From: Betaproteobacteria bacterium
GTDB lineage: Bacteria > Pseudomonadota > Gammaproteobacteria > Burkholderiales > Burkholderiaceae_C
Direction: 5' to 3'
DNA: 9,961 bases
NCBI GenBank assembly: GCA_025354965.1
Contig: JANXLW010000123.1
Span: 1 to 9,961, forward strand
The notes beneath the pieces are model-generated. The model did no database searches, was not told the origin of the DNA, and worked only from the letters and a program-made list of their open reading frames with translations. The position numbers and the translations under genes were made by a program. Positions 1 through 6,641 of this stretch are shown piece after piece; position 1 is the stretch's first letter; each line of letters starts with the position of its first letter.

Positions 1-1
1 G

Positions 2-226
2 TCCGGCGCCGGTCTGGTCAAGGTCACCATGACCTGCAAGCACGAAGTCAAGCGCGTGGTGATTGACCCCAGCCTGCTGGCCGAAGACAAAGACATGCTC
101 GAAGACCTGGTGGCGGCAGCCTTTAATGCCGCCGTGCGCAAGGCTGAAGAGACTTCCGCCGAAAAGATGGGCAAGATCACGGCCGGCATGCCGGGCCTGC
201 CCGGTGGCATGAAGTTTCCATTCTGA
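2..226 (+). CDS. ybaB: YbaB/EbfC family nucleoid-associated protein (5' partial)
   Basis: This is the C-terminal part of a YbaB/EbfC protein, a small dimeric DNA-binding protein that coats the nucleoid. The reading frame is open from base 2, so the gene begins left of the window; the ATG at 29 is an internal methionine, not the start. The visible 74 residues begin SGAGLVKVTM and continue with a CKHEVKRVVIDP strand and a helix (LEDLVAAAFNAAVRKAEE), the conserved core of the family. They end in the Gly/Pro/Met-rich tail (GMPGLPGGMKFPF) typical of these proteins. Six bases separate its stop from recR. The known order dnaX-ybaB-recR predicts dnaX just upstream. Identification is confident; the N-terminal third is not visible. 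Confidence 0.93.
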   Translation, partial: SGAGLVKVTMTCKHEVKRVVIDPSLLAEDKDMLEDLVAAAFNAAVRKAEETSAEKMGKITAGMPGLPGGMKFPF

Positions 227-232
227 CCCTGC

Positions 233-823
233 GTGGCTGACAACAACTCTCTTGACGCGTTGATCCAGGCGCTGCGCCGCTTGCCGGGAGTGGGTGTCAA
301 GTCGGCTTCGCGCATGGCGTTTCACCTGTTGCAGCATGATCGCCCCGGCGCCATTGCCTTGTCGCTCGCCCTGCGAACTGCGGCTGACAGCGTACGCCAT
401 TGTGAGCGTTGCCACACTTTCACACAGTTGGATATTTGTGCCACCTGTCTGGATTCACGGCGCGACGCTACCAAGCTATGTGTGGTGGAGACGCCCGCTG
501 ATCAATCGGCAGTGGAGCGCACCGGGGCGTACCAGGGTTTTTACTTTGTGCTAATGGGCAAACTTAGCCCGCTGGATGGCATTGGTCCGAAAGAGATCGG
601 TTTGAAGGGTTTGTTTGAACGTGCTTGTGACTCCGTCGTGCAAGAAGTGATTCTGGCAACCAACTTCACGGCCGAAGGCGAGGCCACAGCCCACGTCATC
701 AGTGAGGGTTTGAAGGGCAAAGGTTTGCGCCTGACCCGACTGGCGCGCGGCGTGCCGGTTGGCAGCGAACTGGAGTATGTCGATCTGGGCACCATTGCGC
801 ATGCACTGGTAGACCGACGCTAG
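233..823 (+). CDS. recR: Recombination mediator protein RecR
   Basis: RecR works with RecO (and RecF) to load RecA onto SSB-coated single-stranded DNA during gap repair in the cytoplasm. The 196-residue product has the usual family length. It shows a helix-hairpin-helix near residues 15-33 (RRLPGVGVKSASRMAFHLL), a four-cysteine zinc finger (C57, C60, C69, C72), and a TOPRIM domain starting about residue 81 with the acidic LCVVETPAD motif. The conserved KLSPLDGIGP loop lies at 110-119. The start is a GTG at 233, which gives the expected N-terminus. I see no clear Shine-Dalgarno sequence before it, so translation may be coupled to ybaB, six bases upstream. No promoter is visible in the gap. Assignment is secure. 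Confidence 0.97.
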   Translation: MADNNSLDALIQALRRLPGVGVKSASRMAFHLLQHDRPGAIALSLALRTAADSVRHCERCHTFTQLDICATCLDSRRDATKLCVVETPADQSAVERTGAYQGFYFVLMGKLSPLDGIGPKEIGLKGLFERACDSVVQEVILATNFTAEGEATAHVISEGLKGKGLRLTRLARGVPVGSELEYVDLGTIAHALVDRR

Positions 824-920
824 TAACTGGTCAGCCTAAGTACAAACCCCCTCGGGATGTTCCCGATGCGCGGTGACGCACAGCCCGCTATCCTGAAACC
901 TGCGCGGGTCCAAAGATGAT

Positions 921-926
921 AGAGGA
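921..926 (+). promoter_or_regulatory. Ribosome binding site of the ABC binding-protein gene
   Basis: AGAGGA lies six bases before the ATG at 933 and supports that start. The 109-base gap after recR shows no good paired -35/-10 promoter. It does hold two small inverted repeats: TCGGGA/TCCCGA at 852-866, and CCCGC/GCGGG at 884-888 and 904-908. Neither is followed by a T-run. Confidence 0.7.
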
Positions 927-932
927 ATCAAA

Positions 933-1979
933 ATGATCACCATCGGGGTCAATCGGCGAACCTTTTCTTCACTGGCGGTTTTGTCGGTGGCAGCCATTTC
1001 AGCACCCCTGCTGTGGGCTCAGCCGCGGCCGGAGAAAACAAAGATCTCCATTGCGGTAGGGGGTAAGGCCGCTTTCTATTATTTGCCGCTGACCATCGCC
1101 GAGCAGCTCGGCTATTTCCAGGCCGAAGGGCTGGAGGTTGAAATCAGCGATTTCGCCGGTGGCTCGCGTGCTTTGCAGGCAGTTGTCGGCGGTTCTGCGG
1201 ATGTCGTCTCAGGTGCCTATGAGCACACCATCAACCTGCAGTCCAAGGGGCAAAAATTCCAGGCCTTTGTGCTGCAGGGCCGGGCGCCGGCCATCTCCAT
1301 GGGTGTTTCGCCCAAGACCATGCCGCATTACAAAACGGTCGCCGATCTCAAGGGTAAAAAGATTGGTATTTCGGCACCGGGCTCCTCGACCAATATGGTG
1401 GCCAACCTGATTTTGTCGCGCGCCGGCATCCAGGCCGGGGATGTCAGTTTTATTGGTGTCGGCACTGCGGCGAGCGCTTTGACGGCGTTGCGTTCCGGCC
1501 AGATTGACGCCATGAGCAATGTCGACCCGGTGATGACCATGCTGGAACAAAAAGGGGAAATCAGGATCATTGCCGACACCCGCACGCTCAAAGGCACGGT
1601 CGCGGTATTTGGCGGTGCCATGCCAGCGGGTTGTTTGTACGCGCCGCTGGAGTTCATGCAGAAAAACCCGAATACTGTTCAGGCCCTGACGAATGCTATC
1701 GTGCACAGCCTGAAGTGGCTGCAGACGGCCGGCCCCAGTGACATCATCAAGACTGTTCCCGAGGCCTATCTGCTGGGAGACCGGGCCTTGTATCTGGCCG
1801 CGTTCAACAAAGTGCGCGAAGCCATTTCTCCCGACGGATTGATACCGGATGAAGGTCCACGCACTGCTGTGCGGGCACTCGCCAGTTTCGATACAAGCAT
1901 CAAGGCAGACAAAATCGAGCTTGCCAAAACCTATACCAACGAGTTTGCCAAGAAGGCCAAAGAGCGATTCAAAGCCTGA
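933..1979 (+). CDS. ABC transporter substrate-binding protein, SsuA/NMT1 type, with Tat-like signal
   Basis: This is the periplasmic binding protein of an importer of the nitrate/sulfonate/taurine/bicarbonate or thiamine-precursor class. The 348-residue product starts with a signal peptide carrying a twin arginine (NRRTF, R8-R9), a hydrophobic stretch at about 11-28 and a probable cleavage after LLWA (residue 29), suggesting Tat export. The mature part has the NMT1-like features YYLPLTIAEQLGYFQAEGLEVE (about 49-70), the GGSRALQAVVGGSADV segment (76-91) and KGKKIGISAPGSS (140-152) leading into the second lobe. A good ribosome site precedes the ATG. Its stop overlaps the ribosome site of the ATPase gene, so the three genes form one operon. 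No sulfonatase, monooxygenase or nitrate gene lies nearby, so the substrate cannot be named. Confidence 0.88.
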   Translation: MITIGVNRRTFSSLAVLSVAAISAPLLWAQPRPEKTKISIAVGGKAAFYYLPLTIAEQLGYFQAEGLEVEISDFAGGSRALQAVVGGSADVVSGAYEHTINLQSKGQKFQAFVLQGRAPAISMGVSPKTMPHYKTVADLKGKKIGISAPGSSTNMVANLILSRAGIQAGDVSFIGVGTAASALTALRSGQIDAMSNVDPVMTMLEQKGEIRIIADTRTLKGTVAVFGGAMPAGCLYAPLEFMQKNPNTVQALTNAIVHSLKWLQTAGPSDIIKTVPEAYLLGDRALYLAAFNKVREAISPDGLIPDEGPRTAVRALASFDTSIKADKIELAKTYTNEFAKKAKERFKA

Positions 1980-1981
1980 GG
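1977..1981 (+). promoter_or_regulatory. Ribosome binding site of the ABC ATPase gene
   Basis: TGAGG, whose first three bases are the stop codon of the binding-protein gene, sits five bases before the ATG at 1987. It decides that start over the upstream in-frame ATG at 1849, which lies inside the preceding gene. Confidence 0.7.
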
Positions 1982-1986
1982 TTTTC

Positions 1987-2802
1987 ATGTCTGATTTTGC
2001 GCTGGAATTTCTTGACGTTTCCTGCGTTTTCAAGGCGCGTGATGCGACAGTGGGGCGCTACACCGCATTGGCCGATACCACCTTGCGCGTCAAGGCGGGT
2101 GAGTTTGTGTCGGTCGTCGGTCCGACCGGCTGTGGCAAATCAACCCTGCTCAATATCGGCGCCGGTTTATTGGCGCCATCAAGCGGTCAAGTGCGCGTCT
2201 TTGGCCAGCCACTCGCCGGCATCAACAGCCGCGCCGGCTACATGTTTCAATCGGACGCCCTGATGCCGTGGCGTAGTGCACTGGACAATGTCATGCTGGG
2301 TTTGCAGTATCGTGGTGTTCCTGCCCTGCAGGCCCGCACGCAAGCGCAAGAGTGGCTGCAGCGAGTCGGTCTAAGCGAGTTCGGTGAACGCTATCCGCAC
2401 CAACTCTCAGGCGGCATGCGCAAGCGCACCGCTTTGGCTCAAGTGTTGGCGCTGGACCCTGACATCATCCTGATGGACGAGCCCTTCAGTGCGCTCGATG
2501 TCCAGACCCGACAGTTGATGGAAGACGAGGTGCTTGAGTTGTGGGCCGCCAAAAGGAAGGCCGTGTTGTTCATCACGCACGATCTGGATGAAGCCATTGC
2601 CATGAGTGACCGCGTGGTGGTTTTGTCGGCCGGCCCAGCCACCCACCCGTTGGGGGAATTTGCGGTTCACTTGCCGCGACCGCGTCATGTGGCCGAAGTG
2701 CGCACCGAGCCGCGCTTTGTCGAGCTGCACACGCAGATATGGAGTGTGTTGCGCGACGAGGTCCTCAAGGGTTATGCGCAGCAACTGAAGAAAGCCGCCT
2801 GA
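1987..2802 (+). CDS. ABC transporter ATP-binding protein, SsuB/TauB type
   Basis: This is the cytoplasmic ATPase that powers the importer. The 271-residue protein carries every nucleotide-binding motif: Walker A GPTGCGKST (45-53), Q-loop Q88 in MFQSDALMPW, signature LSGGM (140-144), Walker B IILMDEP (160-166), D-loop SALD (168-171) and H-loop H198 in FITHD. The MFQ..LMPW motif is characteristic of the nitrate/sulfonate/taurine ATPase group. I chose the ATG at 1987 because a ribosome site precedes it and MSDFALEF is a normal family N-terminus; the open frame extends back to 1849 only within the binding-protein gene. Its TGA is followed at once by the permease start codon. The exact transport substrate is unknown. 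Confidence 0.93.
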   Translation: MSDFALEFLDVSCVFKARDATVGRYTALADTTLRVKAGEFVSVVGPTGCGKSTLLNIGAGLLAPSSGQVRVFGQPLAGINSRAGYMFQSDALMPWRSALDNVMLGLQYRGVPALQARTQAQEWLQRVGLSEFGERYPHQLSGGMRKRTALAQVLALDPDIILMDEPFSALDVQTRQLMEDEVLELWAAKRKAVLFITHDLDEAIAMSDRVVVLSAGPATHPLGEFAVHLPRPRHVAEVRTEPRFVELHTQIWSVLRDEVLKGYAQQLKKAA

Positions 2803-3642
2803 GTGTGGCAACGATTCAAACCCTCCAATGCCAATCTGCGAGTTTGGCAAGTAGCCATCATGTTGCTGGTTTTGCTGGGCTGGCAAGCGGCGTCACGTGA
2901 TCAGCAAATCGCCTTTTTTCTGGGTCAACCAGTGCAGGTGCTGGGGCGCATCTGGTCGTGGTTCATGCCTTTTGGTCTGGCTGCCAGCGCACTTTTTCCG
3001 GATGGCCTGGCCGGTCACGCGGACATCTACAGCCACTTGGGGGTCACCTTGCTCGAGACACTGCTGGCGTTTGGCATTGGCACCGTGCTGGGCATGATTT
3101 GTGGTTTGTGGCTGGCGTTGGCGCCACTGGCCAGTTCAATTTTGGAGCCCTACATCACGGCAGCCAATTCCATGCCGCGCGTCATTTTGGCACCCATTTT
3201 TGCCCTTTGGTTTGGTCTCGGGATCTGGAGCAAGGTGGCACTGGCCGTGACCCTGGTGTTCTTTATCGTCTTCTTTAATGTCTACCGGGGCGTCCAGGAG
3301 GTCAGTCCGGTGGTGCTGGCCAACGCCCGCATGTTGGGTGCCAACCAGCGCCAGCTATTGCGCACAGTCTATTTGCCCAGCGCTACCGCCTGGGTGTTCA
3401 GCAGTTTGCACACCTCGGTTGGACTGGCCTTTGTTGGCGCCGTGGTCGGCGAGTACTTGGGCTCGGCGCGTGGCGTGGGTTATCTGATCCTGCAGGCCGA
3501 AGGAACATTTGATGTCAACACCGTGTTTGCCGGCATTGTGGTGCTGACGGCCTGTGCCTTGCTGCTCGATGGAGCGGTCACAAAATTGGAGCGCCGCCTG
3601 ATGAAGTGGCAGCCGCGTCAGGGTGAGTCCGAGAAACTCTAA
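2803..3642 (+). CDS. ABC transporter permease, SsuC/TauC type
   Basis: This is the inner-membrane channel subunit, working as a dimer with the ATPase. The 279-residue protein belongs to the BPD_transp_1 fold. It has an N-terminal hydrophobic segment (about 16-30), further membrane spans from about residue 83 onward (for example 87-110 and 144-160), and the EAA coupling loop at about 168-192 (ANARMLGANQRQLLRTVYLP). The conserved GEYLGSARGVGYLI follows at 216-229. The start is a GTG directly abutting the ATPase stop (TGA then GTG), with a weak purine-rich site (GAAGAAAG) about eight bases before it, so translation is probably coupled. The basic C-terminus (KLERRLMKW) fits a cytoplasmic end. It is the last gene of the operon and is followed by a strong terminator hairpin. 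Confidence 0.92.
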   Translation: MWQRFKPSNANLRVWQVAIMLLVLLGWQAASRDQQIAFFLGQPVQVLGRIWSWFMPFGLAASALFPDGLAGHADIYSHLGVTLLETLLAFGIGTVLGMICGLWLALAPLASSILEPYITAANSMPRVILAPIFALWFGLGIWSKVALAVTLVFFIVFFNVYRGVQEVSPVVLANARMLGANQRQLLRTVYLPSATAWVFSSLHTSVGLAFVGAVVGEYLGSARGVGYLILQAEGTFDVNTVFAGIVVLTACALLLDGAVTKLERRLMKWQPRQGESEKL

Positions 3643-3649
3643 AACCTTG

Positions 3650-3703
3650 CGAAGTGGCGACGATAGCCAGACTTGTCGCCTGACTTCGGTCTTTATTGTT
3701 TTG
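3650..3703. terminator. Intrinsic terminator between convergent genes, probably bidirectional
   Basis: A 12-pair stem forms from CGAAGT plus GGCGAC (3650-3661) with GTCGCC (3675-3680) and ACTTCG (3683-3688), with a two-base TG bulge at 3681-3682. Two further pairs (one G-T) can extend it inward, leaving a nine-base loop. On the plus strand it is followed by a T-rich tail at 3690-3702 (TCTTTATTGTTTT) that runs into the last codons of mltD. On the minus strand the stem is followed by CAAGGTTTTA, a weaker T-run. It therefore ends the ABC operon and plausibly also the gloB-mltD transcript. Confidence 0.8.
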
Positions 3704-5087
3704 CCAGTCGGGTAGCGACGGTGTTTTTGCGCCGGGCGTGTTGGGTACCCGCTTTGCCGCTCTTGGCTTTGCTTAGACGCACCCCTTTGCCGGACTTGCG
3801 CTTTGATCGTTTTGTAGCTGCTTCTGAGGACAGCGAGAGCTGACCGTTTTCTGCCAGGTGCACGGCAACGTCGGTTTCGAGGTGTGTTGCGCGCGGCACC
3901 AGCAGGCTGGAGCCGGCCTTGATGACAACGCGGGGCGGAATGCTATTGACACTGCGCAATGCACTTTCGGTCATGCCGACGCGTTTGGCGGCGTCTGCCG
4001 GGCGCATGGTGACCGGCGCCAACCAGACGGTCCAGCTGGCCAGCCGCCCACCCGCATAAGCCTCCAGGTTGCTTTGGAAAACCGCAGCGCTGTCCCATGG
4101 CAACAGTATTTGCGGCGTCCCTGCGGCCAGAATGACGGGGCGACTGGCGGACGGGTTCAAGGCCTTAAAGTCTTCCAGCGAAACCTCAGCCAGCTTGGCT
4201 GCCAGGGCGACGTCGATATCGCGATGGATGTCCACGGTCTGAAAGAAGGGATGGTTTTCAATATGCGGCAGGCTTGAATTGAAGGCTTGCGGGTTGGCCA
4301 CAATGTTCTTCATGGCTTGCAGCTTGGGCACGTAAAAACGGGTTTCCATCGGCATGCTGAGGTCGCTGTAGCTGGTGCCCAGACCAGCACGCTGGTTCTT
4401 TGCGATGGCACGCCCGACACTGCCTTCACCCCAGTTGTAGGCGGCCAGCGCCAGTTGCCAGTCGCCAAACATGCCGTAGAGCTTTTGCAAGTAGTCAAGC
4501 GCAGCACGGGTTGACGCCAGCACGTCGCGCCGGTCATCACGAAAAGCGTTTTGCTTGAGTTCAAAATGTTTGCCGGTGGCCGGCATGAATTGCCACATAC
4601 CGGCAGCCTTGGCTCTGGATACCGCCTGCGGGTTGAAGGCGCTCTCGATAAACGGCAGCAAGGCCAGCTCGGTCGGCATGTTGCGGCGTTCCAGTTCCTC
4701 GACGATGTGAAACAGGTATTTGCGGGAGCGCTCGGTCATGCGAAGAATGTAGTCGGGCCGGGTGCTGTACCACTGCTCACGATCCCGCACCAGTTGACTC
4801 TCCAGGTCGGGCATGGCAAAGCCGCGCCGGATGCGTTCCCACAAATCGGCTGGCGGTGCCAGGGAGGTCACGCCCAGTGAGGCGGCAAGTTCGGTAGTGA
4901 TCGGCAACAGGGCACCACCGGGGATGACGGGCTGATACGCAGCGACGTCAGGTGTGTCGGCTGCTGCGCTGGCCGGTGTCGACACCATGGGGATCGATTG
5001 AGGATCTGCGGCGGTGCTAATGCCAGTGCTTGCACAGCCTGTCAGCCAGAGCAGGCTGGTCAGCCAAAGGATAGAAAAAAATTTCAT
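3693..5087 (-). CDS. mltD: Membrane-bound lytic murein transglycosylase MltD, lipoprotein
   Basis: This enzyme cleaves the MurNAc-GlcNAc bond of peptidoglycan to leave 1,6-anhydro ends, anchored as a lipoprotein on the outer membrane. The 464-residue product starts with a lipoprotein signal ending in LTGC (C18). The SLT domain spans about 125-240, with catalytic E148 in LLPFIES, then GMWQFMP (163-169) and AAYNWGEG (215-222). Two divergent LysM-like segments follow at about 286-332 and 351-399. The C-terminus (425-464) is strongly basic. I chose the ATG at 5087 over one six codons upstream because it gives a clean signal peptide and overlaps the gloB stop as ATGA, implying coupled translation. 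The lipobox and catalytic motif make this firm; LysM calls are weaker. Confidence 0.92.
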   Translation of the reverse strand: MKFFSILWLTSLLWLTGCASTGISTAADPQSIPMVSTPASAAADTPDVAAYQPVIPGGALLPITTELAASLGVTSLAPPADLWERIRRGFAMPDLESQLVRDREQWYSTRPDYILRMTERSRKYLFHIVEELERRNMPTELALLPFIESAFNPQAVSRAKAAGMWQFMPATGKHFELKQNAFRDDRRDVLASTRAALDYLQKLYGMFGDWQLALAAYNWGEGSVGRAIAKNQRAGLGTSYSDLSMPMETRFYVPKLQAMKNIVANPQAFNSSLPHIENHPFFQTVDIHRDIDVALAAKLAEVSLEDFKALNPSASRPVILAAGTPQILLPWDSAAVFQSNLEAYAGGRLASWTVWLAPVTMRPADAAKRVGMTESALRSVNSIPPRVVIKAGSSLLVPRATHLETDVAVHLAENGQLSLSSEAATKRSKRKSGKGVRLSKAKSGKAGTQHARRKNTVATRLAKQ

Positions 5088-5854
5088 CGGAACTGATTTT
5101 TCCATTGGCGAAGCGCGGCAAAAATGCTCACCTCGTCCTGGGCTGATGGGTCGAAGCTTTGCGCTGCCTGGATGACAGCCGGTTGGCGAGTTCGCAAAAA
5201 GGGATTGATCTGACGTTCCAGCAAAATGCTGGAAGGCAGGGTGGGTTGCTGGTTTTCGCGCAGCGTTTGCGCTGCTGACGTGTAGCTGGCCAAAGCTTCA
5301 TTGGCCGGGTCGACAGCACAGGCAAATTTCAGGTTGCTCATGGTGTATTCATGGGCACAGCATACGCGCGTTGCATCTGGCAGGTTGGCCAGTCTGCTCA
5401 GCGATGCCAGCATCTGGGCTGGAGTACCTTCAAACAAGCGGCCGCAACCGCCGCTAAAGAGCGTATCGCCACAGAATAAAAGTGGCGCGCCGTCCATGTC
5501 GGCGCAGTAGTAGGCAATGTGGCCAGCGGTGTGCCCTGGAACGTCAATCACCTGGAATGTCAGTCCAAGCGTCTGCATTTGATCGCCGTCCATCAGCCGA
5601 TTCACAGGTTCAGGGATGGCTTCTCTCGCCGGACCAAACACCTTGGCGCCGGTGGCGCGCCGCAATGCGTCGACCCCGCCGGTGTGGTCGGCGTGATGGT
5701 GGGTGACTAGAATGGCCCCCAGTTGTACGTGGCAACGCTGCAGCGCGTCAAGTACAGTGTTTGCGTCACCGGGATCAACTACCAAGGCTTGCTGTTCGTC
5801 ATGCAACATCCAGAAGTAATTGTCGGCGAAGGCGGGTATTGGAATTAACTTCAT
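5084..5854 (-). CDS. gloB: Hydroxyacylglutathione hydrolase (glyoxalase II)
   Basis: GloB hydrolyses S-D-lactoylglutathione to D-lactate and glutathione, the second step of methylglyoxal detoxification in the cytoplasm. The 256-residue protein is full length. It shows the metallo-beta-lactamase motif THHHADH (51-57; H52, H54, D56, H57), with further metal ligands H108 (VPGHTAGH), D130 (FCGDTLF) and H168 (CAHEYTMSNLKFA). The HAGH C-terminal domain includes INPFLR (216-221), part of the glutathione site. The start at 5854 yields the classic N-terminus MKLIPIPAFADNY. It has no Shine-Dalgarno sequence, but a perfect TATAAT lies 10 bases upstream. Its start codon overlaps that of divergent yafS, and its stop overlaps the mltD start. 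Confidence 0.97.
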   Translation of the reverse strand: MKLIPIPAFADNYFWMLHDEQQALVVDPGDANTVLDALQRCHVQLGAILVTHHHADHTGGVDALRRATGAKVFGPAREAIPEPVNRLMDGDQMQTLGLTFQVIDVPGHTAGHIAYYCADMDGAPLLFCGDTLFSGGCGRLFEGTPAQMLASLSRLANLPDATRVCCAHEYTMSNLKFACAVDPANEALASYTSAAQTLRENQQPTLPSSILLERQINPFLRTRQPAVIQAAQSFDPSAQDEVSIFAALRQWKNQFR

Positions 5855-6641
5855 GAACGATCAAATTATAGGTTTGCATGACTGGTTTGCGACGCCACCC
5901 GGGCGTTACCTGCTGGCGTGGGAGAGTACCCAGTTAAATGAGGCAGTGGCAAATATTTTTGGCTTTCACGCCTTGCAGCTTGGCATGCCTGAGTTGGACG
6001 GTCTGGCTGCCAACCGCATGCGGCATCGCTGGCTGGCAACCAGCGCCCCAGTGGCGGGGGCTGTCATCGTCACCGATTTTTCTGCCCTGCCGTTCCCGGC
6101 CAATAGCCTGGACCTGGTGGTGTTGCCGCATTCGCTGGAACTGGCGAGTGACCCGCATGCCACCCTGCGGGAGGTTGAGCGAGTATTGGTACCCGAGGGT
6201 CGGGTCGTGATCTGTGGCTTGAACCCGGCTTCACTTTGGGGCTTTCGGCAGCGGCGTGCGCATCTTTACCGTCGGCTTGGTTTTGGGCACTTGTATTTGC
6301 CGCAGGAAGAGTTTATCGGCTACCGGCGCTTGCGCGACTGGCTTCGTCTCCTGAGCTTTGAAGTCGAGGTCGGGCGTTTTGGCTGCTACAAACCGGCGCT
6401 TTCCAGCGAAAAATGGTTGCAACGCTTCAACTGGATGGATTGGGCGGGAGACCGCTGGTGGCCGATTCTGGGCGCAGTCTATTTTCTGGTGGCGGTCAAG
6501 CGGGTGCGCGGCATGACACTGTTAAGCCCGGCCTGGAAGGCGCCCAGAGCACTGGCAACAGCGCCTGTTTCAGTCGCCAACAGCACCACATTGGCCGGGC
6601 CCAGAGGCCTGAATGAAATGACCAACAGGAATCCGGATTGA
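5853..6641 (+). CDS. yafS: YafS-like SAM-dependent methyltransferase-fold protein
   Basis: This 262-residue protein has a class I methyltransferase fold of the UbiE/Methyltransf_11 kind and resembles E. coli YafS in sequence pattern and location. Visible landmarks are FGFHALQLGMPE (36-47) at the position of motif I, DFSALPFPANSLDLVVLPHSLE (75-96) covering motifs II-IV, and REVERVLVPEGRVVICGLNP (106-125) covering post-motifs. Motif I lacks the usual GxGxG glycines, so SAM binding is uncertain. No substrate is known to me. The ATG at 5853 is preferred to an in-frame TTG at 5820 because MNDQIIGLHDWF looks like a natural N-terminus. It shares CATG with the gloB start, and only a weak GGA lies nine bases upstream. 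Its stop overlaps rnhA as TTGA. Confidence 0.82.
   Translation: MNDQIIGLHDWFATPPGRYLLAWESTQLNEAVANIFGFHALQLGMPELDGLAANRMRHRWLATSAPVAGAVIVTDFSALPFPANSLDLVVLPHSLELASDPHATLREVERVLVPEGRVVICGLNPASLWGFRQRRAHLYRRLGFGHLYLPQEEFIGYRRLRDWLRLLSFEVEVGRFGCYKPALSSEKWLQRFNWMDWAGDRWWPILGAVYFLVAVKRVRGMTLLSPAWKAPRALATAPVSVANSTTLAGPRGLNEMTNRNPD
5865..5870 (-). promoter_or_regulatory. Possible -10 box of a near-leaderless gloB promoter
   Basis: On the minus strand, a consensus TATAAT occupies 5870-5865, ten bases before the gloB ATG. Initiation at the usual distance would leave a leader of only about three to six bases, which fits the absence of a Shine-Dalgarno sequence. No -35 hexamer with more than about three matches to consensus is present at 16-18 bases spacing (region 5887-5894), so this is a suggestion only. 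The box lies within codons 5-6 of yafS. Confidence 0.4.
6627..6630 (+). promoter_or_regulatory. Ribosome binding site deciding the TTG start of rnhA
   Basis: AGGA lies seven bases before the TTG at 6638, inside the end of yafS. There is no usable ATG in the rnhA frame nearby, and the resulting N-terminus (MNAIEIYTDG) matches the family, so the TTG is well supported. Confidence 0.7.

Noticed and set aside
1849..1986. An in-frame upstream start for the ABC ATPase
   Set aside because: It lies within the binding-protein gene and adds non-homologous residues; the ATG at 1987 has a well-placed ribosome site.
1209..2033. A 274-codon minus-strand open frame opposite the binding-protein gene
   Set aside because: It lies wholly antisense to a well-supported gene, its product shows no recognisable domain, and long antisense frames are expected in GC-rich DNA.
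5088..5105. The ATG at 5105 as the mltD start
   Set aside because: It puts an acidic residue and six extra residues before the lipoprotein signal and has no ribosome site; the ATG at 5087 makes the ATGA overlap with gloB.
5820..5852. An earlier TTG start for yafS giving eleven extra residues
   Set aside because: It would overlap gloB further and has no ribosome site; the ATG at 5853 gives a natural N-terminus.
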